In this document: in pieces, positions 50,292 to 59,162 of the stretch
Layout of the letters: each line of letters begins with the position of its first letter
Position numbering within the stretch: position 1 is the stretch's first letter
NCBI RefSeq assembly: GCF_009467805.1
Contig: NZ_WIAY01000001.1
Span: forward strand, 186,001 to 250,000
Length of the DNA: 64,000 nucleotides
From: Stenotrophomonas nematodicola
GTDB taxonomy: Bacteria; Pseudomonadota; Gammaproteobacteria; Xanthomonadales; Xanthomonadaceae
Reading direction: 5' to 3'
Translations under genes and position numbers: made by a program
Notes under the pieces: generated by a model
Database searches by the model: none
The model's input: the letters and a program-made list of their open reading frames with translations, nothing else
Told to the model about the DNA's origin: nothing

Positions 50292-53285
50292 CTATGGGGC
50301 CTGTTCGAGGACCTTGGCCGTGTAGCTCAAGGGCGCCACTGCCCTTTCAAGATCCAGGTGGTAATCGCCAAAGCGATTGATGTGACTGGTCCGATAAGGC
50401 GACAGACCGGCCAGGATCTCGGGCGTCAGTTCGACCCCCTCCTTCCGCATCTCAGCCAACGTCCGGCTCATACCCTCCACGTTGTGGAGGATGATCATGT
50501 TGGCCACCAGCTGGCTGTACTTGATGATCTTGCGCTGCTCGTGTTGGACGTTCTCAGCAATGATCCCTTGGCTGCCAAAGAAGACCCATTTCACGAAGCC
50601 GTTGTACTCCTCGCTCTTGTTGGTCGCGGCATGAATCGTTTTGCGAATCTCGTTGTCATCAATGTAGCGCAGCAAGAACAGCGTTCTAACAGCCTTGCCC
50701 AGCTCCCGAAAAGCGAAGTACAGCTTGTTCTTCCGGCTGTAGGTGCCCAGCCGGCGCAGTATCGAGGACGCGGTGATCTTGCCCAGTCGGATCGAGATCA
50801 CCACACGCAGCATGTCGTGAAGATGGGTGGCGATCAGCTGCCAGTCGATGCTGTCCCCGAATAGCGCCTGGATGTTCTTATAGGCCCTGCCCGGTTCGGG
50901 TCGGAAGAACGTCAGATCCTTGATGTTTCGGATCCTAGGCATCAGCTGGATACCCAGCATGTGGGCCAAGCCGAAGACCGGATAGCTTTGGGCCTGCGTG
51001 TCCCCGTGGACGATCTCGGGCTGGATGTCGGAAGTGTTGGCCAACAGGCCGTCGAGGATGTAGATGCCCTCGTGCACGCCACAGGGAATGAAGTGGCTGA
51101 ACAGGGCCACGTATTTGTCGGACACGTGGTAGTAGCCGATGCCGCCATAGCCGCCGTAGCGGATGTGGTACTCAGACAGCAGGTTGTCCTCGTAGACGCT
51201 CCACTTAGTGCCATCTGCTGACGTGCTCTTCCCGCTGCCCCAATAGCCCGGTAGGTCGAATTTGTTGTAGGTATTGATGACCTCTACGATGGCCTTCTCA
51301 AGCACATCCTCGGTCACGTATTTGAGGTTGAGCCAAGCGACTTGGCGCCGGCTGAAGCCCTTGATCGACCGCGCCGTTTGCGTCGGTCCCAAGTTGCAGC
51401 CATAGCAAAATAGCGTGGTGATTACGCGCCGGGGCAGATCTTCGACCTGGCTCTCGGTGCCGGCGATCGGGTGGAAGAAGCGATGCAGGTCCAGCCATTG
51501 GCTGGCATCGATCAGGACATCGACGATGCTGGACTCGGGCAGCCGTTCAGTGATGAGGCCGTCCACGGTAGCAATTGCACTGGAGACTTCTGCACGCTGC
51601 CCCTTCCGTAACACCAGACGACCATCCAGAATGTCCGCATGCACATTCTCTGGAAAGCGCTCGTCGACTTCGTCGGCCAAGGCGGTCAATTGTGCACGCA
51701 ACCCGGCCACGAAAGACTCGGCGTCGGTGGGCAAGCCTGACACCTGGCCATAGGCCTCCAGCTCCTGGGCCAAGGTGGCTTCATCGACCAGTTGCTCGCG
51801 GTAGTCGTCAAAACGCTCACTGCTGGGAACGAAGAGATCTCCCGACTTCAGTTCGTCTTTGACCTGCACCAGCACGGCCAGCTCGAAGTACTTGCGGTGC
51901 ATCCAGCCGGCGCCTGCCGCGCTGGCCCGCTTGCCGAACACGTGTTGACGCCAGAGCTTGGACATCCAATCGAAGTCCTTTTCCGGGTCCAACCCGAGGG
52001 AAGCGACCTCGATTAGCTCACGGCGTTGGTTGCGCAACGACAGTACCGCTGCGATCAACGGCTCCATGCCGGCATCGTGGCTGGTCGCCCGCAAGTTCAT
52101 CAGCTCCAGCCCGTTGAACAGCAGCGGCCTGACCGCGCCGTAGGGCTGCAGCATGAACGGCAGGTAGTTTTTCCCCGCGTAGGCCATATGTTCTTCGCAT
52201 TCGGCCAGCAAGGTAGACACTTCAGCTTCCAGGCTGTTGTCGATCGCGTCCACTCGCTGACTATCGCTGCCATCGAGCTGATAGGCCTGCAGGACTTCCT
52301 TGAGCTGGCCGATGAGGAAGTCGGCCCGCTTGGCATGTTCGAGCTGATACGCCAGCAATTTCTGTTGCGCGGTGTTTTCCAATCCACGCACCTGCTTGAT
52401 GAACAACTCGGCCGCATCATCCAGTGTCTTGGCATGCTGAGCGCGAATGAATATGGTGGCCAGCGCATAGCGTTTGTCCGGAGCCAACTCGGACAACTCG
52501 CTGGCGTCATACGCCCGAGCCATTGCACGGAATTGCTTGAGCTTGGGCACTGGCACATCGATGGGAGGCAACTGCTCAGCCAACTGCTGCAGCATGCGGA
52601 TGTGCTGCAGATAAAACCGAACTTCCTTGTTGGTAGGCCGGCCAGGCTCGCGTTTGAGCGAGTTCCAGCCAGTGAACCTCGACCCTTCCGGTGCGCGCAG
52701 CAGTTCGTCAATAAGCGTGCGCGTGTCCGGCGTCAGCGCGTGACTGATGTTGCGGTAGTAACCCAGATTGACCCGCTCCCGCGCCCCGATTGCGGCTAAC
52801 TCCAGGGTGCGGAAGCCAGGAAGTTCATAGCGATGGTGCACCAGCTCTTCAAGCAGGACGTTCACGATGTCCGGGATAGTGTGCTTGGTCTGGGCTGCAG
52901 CGGTGGCCACGGTGTCTAGCCAAGACGACCCGGCTTTGTCCAAGGCACGCACGCCAATGAACTGCCGAAGCTGCGGCATGTGCCGGCGCTTGCTACCTGA
53001 GGCGTCATAACGGTCGAGCTGGTCGGAGTCCAATACCCGCCCAAGACGGGCGGCCTTGGCGATGTGCTTCCTGATTCGCTCAGGCACCTCGGCCAACAGG
53101 GTGAAGTAGCCCAAGCGCTGGAACAGCTTCAGATGAATCAGTATGGCCAGTTGGGGTCCTGGCTGGGTAGTCAGCCGCTTGGCGAATGCAATCTCAGCGG
53201 CGGTGGGGGTATAGATCTCCTCCAGTTCCTTGGCGGTGGGATCAGGCTTCAGTCGCGGGTAGGCGGTCTCGTGAAGGGTAGCCAT
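50292..53285 (-). CDS. tnpA: Tn3-family transposase
   Basis: 997 residues, full length for the Tn4651-like group. An N-terminal DUF4158 region (about 1-160) is followed by the DDE_Tnp_Tn3 domain. Recognisable parts include STSADGTKWSVYE and SEYHIRYGGYGG with the first Asp nearby, PEIVHGDTQAQSYPVFGLAHMLG with the second Asp, and the late Glu region NSEEY-like NKSEEYNGFVKWVFFG. The ending HINRFGDYHLDLERAVAPL is normal for the family. It performs replicative transposition. The tyrosine recombinase gene upstream starts 24 bp before it on the same strand. Confidence 0.95.
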   Translation of the reverse strand: MATLHETAYPRLKPDPTAKELEEIYTPTAAEIAFAKRLTTQPGPQLAILIHLKLFQRLGYFTLLAEVPERIRKHIAKAARLGRVLDSDQLDRYDASGSKRRHMPQLRQFIGVRALDKAGSSWLDTVATAAAQTKHTIPDIVNVLLEELVHHRYELPGFRTLELAAIGARERVNLGYYRNISHALTPDTRTLIDELLRAPEGSRFTGWNSLKREPGRPTNKEVRFYLQHIRMLQQLAEQLPPIDVPVPKLKQFRAMARAYDASELSELAPDKRYALATIFIRAQHAKTLDDAAELFIKQVRGLENTAQQKLLAYQLEHAKRADFLIGQLKEVLQAYQLDGSDSQRVDAIDNSLEAEVSTLLAECEEHMAYAGKNYLPFMLQPYGAVRPLLFNGLELMNLRATSHDAGMEPLIAAVLSLRNQRRELIEVASLGLDPEKDFDWMSKLWRQHVFGKRASAAGAGWMHRKYFELAVLVQVKDELKSGDLFVPSSERFDDYREQLVDEATLAQELEAYGQVSGLPTDAESFVAGLRAQLTALADEVDERFPENVHADILDGRLVLRKGQRAEVSSAIATVDGLITERLPESSIVDVLIDASQWLDLHRFFHPIAGTESQVEDLPRRVITTLFCYGCNLGPTQTARSIKGFSRRQVAWLNLKYVTEDVLEKAIVEVINTYNKFDLPGYWGSGKSTSADGTKWSVYEDNLLSEYHIRYGGYGGIGYYHVSDKYVALFSHFIPCGVHEGIYILDGLLANTSDIQPEIVHGDTQAQSYPVFGLAHMLGIQLMPRIRNIKDLTFFRPEPGRAYKNIQALFGDSIDWQLIATHLHDMLRVVISIRLGKITASSILRRLGTYSRKNKLYFAFRELGKAVRTLFLLRYIDDNEIRKTIHAATNKSEEYNGFVKWVFFGSQGIIAENVQHEQRKIIKYSQLVANMIILHNVEGMSRTLAEMRKEGVELTPEILAGLSPYRTSHINRFGDYHLDLERAVAPLSYTAKVLEQAP

Positions 53286-53308
53286 TGGATCCGGAGGTTA
53301 TGAGGGGA

Positions 53309-54580
53309 TCAATCCCAGTGCCGGCCGTCGTCTGTATTGAGAGACGCTTCCAGGAAACACTGGTGCGTATCGGCCATGCGGTGCATGTCATCGAGCAACG
53401 TGGCCAGGATTTCATCCAGATCCCGGTCGGGATCGGTGGGAACAGTCAACTGGTACTCGCTGCTGGCAGTGTTCAGGCGCACAGCCTGGAACGGGGCCAA
53501 GCAGATCTCTTCGATCCGGCCTCGGGCCTTGGCCGCGCCGCGGCCCGTGCGGGCAAACGGGGTCAGCACCATGCGCAGGCGCAGCTGCAAGGCCGGTTTG
53601 CCCTCGGGCGCCGGCAGTGCCATCGCCGGTACCGGCGCGGTTGGACTGGGCAGGCTTGCTTCAATGCGGTCACGGGCAAAGGGGTCACGCCCGTCCAGAT
53701 AGCGCATGGCCGACTGCACATCGCGCCAGCCCACGTACTCCATCAGCGCCTTCATGTCCCAGCCTTGGTCGTTGGCCCAGCTGGCAAAGCCGCGGCGCAA
53801 CGAATGGCTGCTGTGGAGCCCCGCATCGGCAAAGCCGGCACTGGTCAGCAACTCGCGTAGCAGGCGCACCAAGCTGTTGGGATGCAGGCCCTCGGCGCTC
53901 ACCTGGCCCCATTGGTTAACCGCCCGAAACACCGGCCCTTCGTGCAGGTCGGCCGCCTGCAGCCACACCTGGGTCGCCTCCACCGGGCACAACCGCGACA
54001 ACGCCGGCACCTTGTAGGTGACGCCGGCGGCCTGGCGGTCGCCCTTGCTGCGCGGCAGGAAACAGGTCATTCCCTGTCCCGGCACCAGCGTGAGATGGGC
54101 CACGTCCAGACGCAGCAGTTCATCGCCACGGAAGCCCCGCCAGAATCCGAGCAGCACCAACGCTCGGTCGCGTTGATGGCGCAGCGCCGCCGCTCCGTCG
54201 CCCCGGGCATGCGCCGCCGCGATCGCGGCAGCCAACCAGTCATCGAGCTCGACCAGCCGCCGAATCTGCAGCGGCGCGGCTTGCTTGACCTGGCCCGGGT
54301 GCAGGGTCTGGATGCCTTTGAGCACCTTGCGCACCAGCGGCGACCGGGTCGGGTCGACAAAGCCGTGGTCGCGGTGCCAAGAGGCAATGGCGGCCAGCCG
54401 GTGGCGAAGCGTGCTGGCGGCTAGGGTCTGCGCATACGCGGCCAGGTACCGCGCCACGCTGTCCGGTGTCGCTGGGAGGTGGCCTTGCCATTCAACCTCG
54501 AAGTGCCGCAGCGCCGACGCATAGCTGCGCACCGTGTTCTGGCGCGTGGCTGCATCGAGGTAGCGGTCCAGTTCGGTCAC
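53309..54580 (-). CDS. Tyrosine site-specific recombinase cotranscribed with cadR and tnpA
   Basis: 423 residues from GTG 54580, preceded by GGAGG and overlapping the cadR stop as GTGA. Core-binding domain RQNTVRSYASALRHFEVEW; catalytic Arg in LLGFWRGFRGDELLRLD; HSLRRGFASWANDQG (H-x-x-R); GWRD replacing the usual second His; and nucleophile Tyr in AMRYLDGR. The C-terminal about 100 residues after the catalytic core are extra and unmatched. It may act as the resolvase of the neighbouring Tn3-type element, giving this island two candidate tyrosine resolvases. Confidence 0.85.
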   Translation of the reverse strand: MTELDRYLDAATRQNTVRSYASALRHFEVEWQGHLPATPDSVARYLAAYAQTLAASTLRHRLAAIASWHRDHGFVDPTRSPLVRKVLKGIQTLHPGQVKQAAPLQIRRLVELDDWLAAAIAAAHARGDGAAALRHQRDRALVLLGFWRGFRGDELLRLDVAHLTLVPGQGMTCFLPRSKGDRQAAGVTYKVPALSRLCPVEATQVWLQAADLHEGPVFRAVNQWGQVSAEGLHPNSLVRLLRELLTSAGFADAGLHSSHSLRRGFASWANDQGWDMKALMEYVGWRDVQSAMRYLDGRDPFARDRIEASLPSPTAPVPAMALPAPEGKPALQLRLRMVLTPFARTGRGAAKARGRIEEICLAPFQAVRLNTASSEYQLTVPTDPDRDLDEILATLLDDMHRMADTHQCFLEASLNTDDGRHWD

Positions 54581-54990
54581 TGGCGCGTGGCCTCCACAGC
54601 GACCGGCTGCCGCAGGGTCGACAGGATGGTGCATTCAGCCCGCTGCCCACCGTGGCAACTGGCAATCACCCGTTCCAACTCGGTGGCCATGCGCTCCAGG
54701 TCGGCCATGCGCGCCCGCACGTCGGTCAGATGGCTGCGTGCCAGCCGGTCCACGTCCCCGCACGAAAGCTCCTCATCGCCGGCCAGCTGCAGCAGGCTGC
54801 GGACCTCCTCCAGGCTGAAGCCTAGGTCCCGGCCGCGCGCAATGAAGCGCAGCCGCTCGATGTCGGCCGGGCCATAGACCCGGTAGCCATTGCCCGAGCG
54901 CCCCGGGCGCGGCAACAGGCCGATCCGCTCGTAATAGCGGATCGTCTCCAGGTGGCATCCACTGGCGTCGGCAGCCTCACTGATTTTCAT
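54577..54990 (-). CDS. cadR: CadR-type MerR regulator (Cd/Pb/Zn responsive)
   Basis: 137 residues from ATG 54990 (MKISEAADASGCHLETIRYYERIGLL). MerR helix-turn-helix, then a dimer helix. Metal cysteines: Cys77 (ELSCGDVD), Cys112 and Cys120 (ASCHGGQRAEC), the CadR/PbrR pattern. It activates the divergent transporter gene by untwisting a 19-bp-spaced promoter. The downstream recombinase overlaps it by 4 bp. Confidence 0.92.
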   Translation of the reverse strand: MKISEAADASGCHLETIRYYERIGLLPRPGRSGNGYRVYGPADIERLRFIARGRDLGFSLEEVRSLLQLAGDEELSCGDVDRLARSHLTDVRARMADLERMATELERVIASCHGGQRAECTILSTLRQPVAVEATRQ

Positions 54991-55001
54991 TCGTAGTACG
55001 C

Positions 55002-55032
55002 TTGACTCCGTAGTAGCTACGGACTTTACACT
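55002..55032 (+). promoter_or_regulatory. MerR/CadR-type promoter for the CDF transporter
   Basis: -35 TTGACT (55002-55007), -10 TACACT (55027-55032), spacer 19 bp, with the perfect dyad CCGTAG-TAG-CTACGG (55008-55022) between them. The long spacer with a central dyad is the signature of MerR-family activated promoters. It faces the CDF gene at 55096. Confidence 0.85.
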
Positions 55033-55095
55033 CACCTGCTGTGTCATGCCAGCGACCCGCCCGGGCCCGGCTTCCCTGCGACTGGAGATGTTCCG

Positions 55096-55713
55096 ATGAG
55101 TGATTGCGGCTGCCACCACGAGGCCAAGAATGCGCAGGAGCGGCGCGTCCTCTGGATCGCCCTAGCGTTGAACGCGGCGATGGCCGTGATCGGCGGCATC
55201 GCCGGCTGGATTGCCCATTCCACTGGCCTGCTGGCCGACGCTCTGGACATGCTGTCCGATGCCACCGCCTATGCCATTGGCCTGGTCGCTATCGGGCGCA
55301 CGGCGCGCTTCAAGGCCAATGCCGCTTGGGTCAGCGGCAGCGTGCTGCTTGTGCTGGGTGTGGGCGTGTTGGTTGAGGTGGGCCGCCGGGTGATGTACGG
55401 CGCCGAGCCGGTCAGCGGCTGGATGATTGGCACCGCCCTGCTGTCGCTGGCGGTCAATATGGCGGTGCTGCGCATGCTGGCACCGCTAAAGTCCGGCGAA
55501 GTGCATCTGCGAGCGACGTGGCTGTTCACGCGGGCCGATGTGGTCGCCAATGTTGGGGTGATCCTGGCCGGTCTGTTGGTGTGGTGGCTGGCCAGCCCGT
55601 ACCCGGATTTCGTGATCGGCGCCCTGATCGGCCTGTATGTGATCAAGGAAGCCTTCGAGATTTTAGGTGATGCCCGCCGGGCAGGTGCCGACGCGCGCAA
55701 GACGGCTGCATGA
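55096..55713 (+). CDS. Cation diffusion facilitator, short form (CzcD-like)
   Basis: 205 residues with six membrane segments. Metal-site helices are LLADALDMLSDATAYA (TM2) and FTRADVVANVGVI (TM5, with Thr-Arg in place of the usual His). The N-terminus has a Cys/His cluster (SDCGCHHEAK). The cytoplasmic C-terminal domain of typical CDFs (about 300 residues) is absent; such short forms are known next to cadR. It exports Cd/Zn-type cations with protons. The CadR-type promoter controls it. Confidence 0.85.
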   Translation: MSDCGCHHEAKNAQERRVLWIALALNAAMAVIGGIAGWIAHSTGLLADALDMLSDATAYAIGLVAIGRTARFKANAAWVSGSVLLVLGVGVLVEVGRRVMYGAEPVSGWMIGTALLSLAVNMAVLRMLAPLKSGEVHLRATWLFTRADVVANVGVILAGLLVWWLASPYPDFVIGALIGLYVIKEAFEILGDARRAGADARKTAA

Positions 55714-56021
55714 CCAGGCTTGGCCGACTGAGCTCGGACTCTGGCGGCTGCGCTTGAACCCGGCACTGTCACGTGGCGCAGCTGGCCCCCGACCTAATCC
55801 GTCGCAGCTCAATCTGCGTGACCGTGCGGAAGCTCAGGCAAAACGTTAACTTTCTGTTCTTCGGATGCCGGATTCCGTCAATTTCCCGCGCCAGCTTTTG
55901 CCTGGCCACCTGACTCGCAGAGGCCACTCGAGCCCGCGAGATTGATGAATAAGCGTCAGCTTGCTGATGAGCGGGACCCAAGGTATCTTTCCGGCCTCAA
56001 ATGTATCAGTCCTAGCCACAC
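55714..56021. other. Intergenic region between CDF and czcI-like genes
   Basis: 308 bp without a gene. A short palindrome TCAGCTTGCTGA (55956-55967) may be an operator for the czcI-like gene at 56022. No clear promoter boxes seen. Confidence 0.4.
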
Positions 56022-56342
56022 GTGCCTTCCATTGTCATCCATGCCAAGCGCTACGCTCTGGCACTGCTGCTCGCAGTGATGATCATCGTGCCTGTCGTTG
56101 ATGCTTCGGTCTGCTTCTCTGAGGAGCAGTCACACCAGGAAGTGGCAGGGCCAGGCGATGGCCACCCCGATAAGGCGCATGCCGCTTGTGGTCACGGTCA
56201 CTGCCACCACAGCAGCACTTTTGTGGCGTCCAACGGTTTCACCAGTGCCGAAGCCGCAAGAAATGAAGGCGGGCACACGTTCTACGAACAGCCCATGACG
56301 TCCCACATCCCGGACACGCTGATTAGACCTCCCAGGCTTTGA
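56022..56342 (+). CDS. CzcI-like exported metal-binding protein, copy 1
   Basis: 106 residues from GTG 56022. Signal-like N-terminus (RYALALLLAVMIIVPVVDASVC), then a metal motif AACGHGHCHHSS and a tail ending in IRPPRL. It is paralogous to the protein at 59163 (CGHGHCHHS, ending MRPPRI). Small exported His/Cys proteins of this kind precede czcCBA in metal islands and are thought to sense or buffer Zn/Cd in the periplasm. Here it precedes an arnT fragment and eptA instead of czcC, so this copy seems detached from its operon. Confidence 0.75.
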   Translation: MPSIVIHAKRYALALLLAVMIIVPVVDASVCFSEEQSHQEVAGPGDGHPDKAHAACGHGHCHHSSTFVASNGFTSAEAARNEGGHTFYEQPMTSHIPDTLIRPPRL

Positions 56343-56349
56343 TCGCATA

Positions 56350-56368
56350 ACAGGCGCAACGCGCCTGT
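56350..56368 (+). terminator. Hairpin after czcI-like gene
   Basis: ACAGGCGC-AAC-GCGCCTGT, a perfect 8-bp stem with a 3-base loop, seven bases after the stop. The following sequence has only scattered T residues, so it may be a weak intrinsic terminator. Confidence 0.4.
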
Positions 56369-56506
56369 CAGTCCTTCTGCGATCACCTTTGTGTAGGTCT
56401 TTCCATGAACACATCTTGTTGCTGGGCGCTCCGTGCGCTCGGCCGACGCGTGGCTGCACGTGCAGTCGCCGGCCAGTACTGCGCCGCCTTGAAGAAGGCG
56501 ACCTGA

Positions 56507-56863
56507 ATGCCCTTCTCAACATCTACCAATCTCCGAACTGCACGCGATCGAGCGGCACTACTGATGGCAACCTCCGTGCTTGCCATCGGCGCATCTCTTG
56601 GTGTGCGCGATTTTGGGCCTGTCGACGAACCGAGATTTGCCTTGGTTGCCACCCAAATGGTGGCAACCGGAAGCTCGCTGTTCCCGCGTCGGGGAGCGGA
56701 GCTGCACCCAGACAAGCGTCTCTTCATGTGGATCTCGGCTGCACTGCTGTCACTGACCCAAAACCTGCGGACCGCGGTCCTGGCCCCTTCGCTGGTGTCA
56801 GGCGTTGCATATGTGTGGATGGCTTTCCATCTAGGAACGCGCAATGGCGGCCGTGTGCGCTAG
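56507..56863 (+). pseudogene. arnT-like glycosyltransferase, N-terminal fragment
   Basis: 118 residues match only the start of ArnT/PMT-type 4-amino-4-deoxy-L-arabinose lipid A transferases: the first periplasmic loop (GVRDFGPVDEPRFALVATQMVATG, then SLFPRRGAELHPDKRLFMWISAA, with the Asp-Glu dyad) and the next helix. The family is about 550 residues. The frame stops 35 bp before eptA. It is a broken relic, perhaps cut by the event that brought in eptA. Confidence 0.75.
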
Positions 56864-56898
56864 GGGCGCGCGCGGTGGTCAATAAAAAGGAATCACCA

Positions 56899-58614
56899 AT
56901 GCATTACGTGAAAACAGAATTCAACCGAGGCAGTTCGCGCGGGGGCCTAGGCTCAGATCCACTGGGCCGTCTTGGCAAGCCCATCTGCGGCCCGCAGCTG
57001 GGCGTCAACACGTTGATTATCATCGTGGCGATGTACTTCACGTTCTTTCTCAACAGCGCGTTCTTCGCAGAAGTAATTGCGAAGAGTGGTGCGGACGGAG
57101 CAGCTCGTGCGCTACTTGTTATCTCTACGGGAGCGATCCTCACTGCCTTGAATGTGCTCATTCTCGGATTGCTATGCGTTCGATGGACGGTGAAGCCGGT
57201 TCTTGCATTGCTTCTCGTCGTGTCCGCTACTGCTGCCTACTATTCAGACAATTACAGCGTCTACTTCGACGCCAGCATGGTACGAAATGTGCTGAAGACC
57301 GACGGCGCTGAAGCCGGAGAGTTGCTGACCTGGGGCTTCTTTCTTGCGGTACTAATTAAAGGCGTCGTGCCAGCTATCGCGGTATGCATGGTAAGGCTCC
57401 AACGTTCTTCCAATGTGACGCGGGCGATACTTGCAAGAGTGCTTCTACTTGGCATGGCGGTTGTTGTAATCGTTGGCGCGGCAATTGCGTCATTCGACGA
57501 CCTCTCATCACTCATACGCAATCACAAGCAAGTCAGATACCTTGCAAACCCTGGAAACTACATCGCTTCCATTGCGAAGGTTGTGCGAGAAGACACCCGT
57601 GCGGAGCGCGGTCCGATCCAAGTGGTTGGCCCCGATGCCATGATGACGCCTCATCCGCCAGGCGCGAAGCCCCACTTCTTGGTCATCGTTGTAGGTGAGA
57701 CGGTTCGTGCGCAGAACTGGGGTTTGAATGGATACGGCAGACAGACAACGCCACAGTTGGCAGCGTTGGACGTCGTCAATTTCTCAGACGTGACCGCCTG
57801 CGGGTCAAACACCGAAGTGTCGGTGCCCTGTATGTTCTCTGCGTACGGGAGGCGAGACTACGATCGAGACAAGATCAAAGGTTCGGAGTCGCTTCTGCAT
57901 GTTTTGGAGCGTGCCGGGGTCAGGACCCTATGGCGTGACAACCAGACTGGATGCAAGGGCGTCTGCTCTGATCTGGCATTTGAATCCTATCGCGTGCCGG
58001 TCAAGGATGTTCTGTGCGACGACCAAGCATGCCGTGACGAGATTATGCTGCAAGGTCTGCATGACTCGATCGAGGACAACCCTGGTGATGTCGTTGTCGT
58101 TCTACATCAGCTGGGGAACCACGGACCCAGCTACTTCAAGCGATACCCGGAAGATCTGACGAAATTTACTCCCGACTGCCGAAACGCAGACTTGGGCAAG
58201 TGCACACGCGGTGAAATCGTCAATGCGTATGACAACGCGGTCCTTGCGACAGATGACTTCCTTGCAAAGACAATTCGCATGCTTGAACAGGACAAGAGTC
58301 ACGATACCGGGCTGATCTATGTCTCCGACCACGGCGAGTCATTAGGGGAGGCGAACGTCTATCTTCACGGGCTCCCCTACGCTATCGCCCCTGATACTCA
58401 GATCAAGGTGCCGATGGTGATGTGGATGTCTGATGGTATGAAGAGCAGCAACAACCTGGACCTTCAATGTGTCCGGGACCGATCAAAGCAGCCGTCCAGC
58501 CACGACAACCTCTTCCATTCTGTGCTTGGCCTGATGCAGGTTAGGACGACGGTGCTAGACGAGAGCCTAAATCTGTTCTCAGGCTGTACCAGCAACGCCG
58601 GTCACAGCCTATAG
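56899..58614 (+). CDS. eptA: Lipid A phosphoethanolamine transferase, EptA/MCR family
   Basis: 571 residues from ATG 56899. Five N-terminal membrane helices (for example TLIIIVAMYFTFFLNSAFF), then the periplasmic sulfatase-fold domain. The nucleophile Thr268 is in VVGETVRAQNWGLNGYGRQTTP; zinc and substrate motifs are ACGSNTEVSVPCMFS, HQLGNHGPSYFKRYP and YVSDHGESLGE. Disulfide cysteines are present (CKGVCSDL, CDDQACRDE). It moves phosphoethanolamine to lipid A, which lowers binding of polymyxins. The dgkA gene follows and recycles the diacylglycerol by-product. The G+C is lower than in the flanking czc genes. Confidence 0.92.
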   Translation: MHYVKTEFNRGSSRGGLGSDPLGRLGKPICGPQLGVNTLIIIVAMYFTFFLNSAFFAEVIAKSGADGAARALLVISTGAILTALNVLILGLLCVRWTVKPVLALLLVVSATAAYYSDNYSVYFDASMVRNVLKTDGAEAGELLTWGFFLAVLIKGVVPAIAVCMVRLQRSSNVTRAILARVLLLGMAVVVIVGAAIASFDDLSSLIRNHKQVRYLANPGNYIASIAKVVREDTRAERGPIQVVGPDAMMTPHPPGAKPHFLVIVVGETVRAQNWGLNGYGRQTTPQLAALDVVNFSDVTACGSNTEVSVPCMFSAYGRRDYDRDKIKGSESLLHVLERAGVRTLWRDNQTGCKGVCSDLAFESYRVPVKDVLCDDQACRDEIMLQGLHDSIEDNPGDVVVVLHQLGNHGPSYFKRYPEDLTKFTPDCRNADLGKCTRGEIVNAYDNAVLATDDFLAKTIRMLEQDKSHDTGLIYVSDHGESLGEANVYLHGLPYAIAPDTQIKVPMVMWMSDGMKSSNNLDLQCVRDRSKQPSSHDNLFHSVLGLMQVRTTVLDESLNLFSGCTSNAGHSL

Positions 58615-58629
58615 CCGACCACGGCGAGT
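58615..58629 (+). repeat. 15-bp echo of an eptA segment after the eptA stop
   Basis: CCGACCACGGCGAGT occurs here, directly after the eptA stop, and also at 58325-58339 inside eptA where it encodes SDHGES. It may be a scrap of a second eptA-like copy. Confidence 0.4.
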
Positions 58630-58685
58630 ATCGCTGTTGGAAGACCCGTGAGCGTCTCTTGGGCCCAAAAGAAGGAAACATCGAA

Positions 58686-59057
58686 GTGGCAGATATGTAC
58701 GGTCATCGTCCGCGGAGCATTGCGCGCGTCTTTGAGGCGCTTCGCTGGTCTCTCCAGGGGCTGAGATCAGCTTGGCTGCATGAATCGTCGTTTCGGTTGG
58801 AAGTTGTTATGGCCGCGGTGGCATTACCTACAGCTATCTTTTTCGGCAACTCAGGGGTAGAGCGAGTGCTTCTCATGGGGAGCGTACTGTTCGTTTTGGC
58901 ATTCGAGCTGCTGAACTCCGCTATCGAGGCAGTGATCGAACGGTATGGCCCAGAAATCCATGAGCTGGCTGGTCGTGCGAAGGACATGGGGTCGGCTGCG
59001 GTGTTCGTGGCTCTTTGCAATGTCGCCCTCACATGGGCCGTTATCCTTGTGGGTTGA
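58686..59057 (+). CDS. dgkA: Diacylglycerol kinase
   Basis: 123 residues from GTG 58686, placed 7 bases after GAAGGAAA. Three membrane helices. The catalytic stretch reads ELLNSAIEAVIERYGPEIHELAGRAKDMGSAAVFVAL, with the E-x-x-N-x-A-I-E-x-x-x-D-like and K-D-x-x-S-A motifs of DgkA. It phosphorylates diacylglycerol to phosphatidic acid. EptA-type transferases release diacylglycerol from phosphatidylethanolamine, so the pair works together, as in mobile mcr-3-dgkA cassettes. Confidence 0.92.
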   Translation: MADMYGHRPRSIARVFEALRWSLQGLRSAWLHESSFRLEVVMAAVALPTAIFFGNSGVERVLLMGSVLFVLAFELLNSAIEAVIERYGPEIHELAGRAKDMGSAAVFVALCNVALTWAVILVG

Positions 59058-59162
59058 TTCCCTGGGTCCCGACCTGAACGGGGCTAGGGTGCGTTCAAGC
59101 ACAGCCACCGTAGTGTTTTTATGTAATTGTATCCGTCCAAAAGAGGTTGCTAACCTTTCCCA

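Noticed and set aside
47121..54580. Prophage reading based on two integrase-type genes
   Set aside because: No capsid, terminase, lysis or repressor genes; both recombinases sit with Tn3-type transposition functions.
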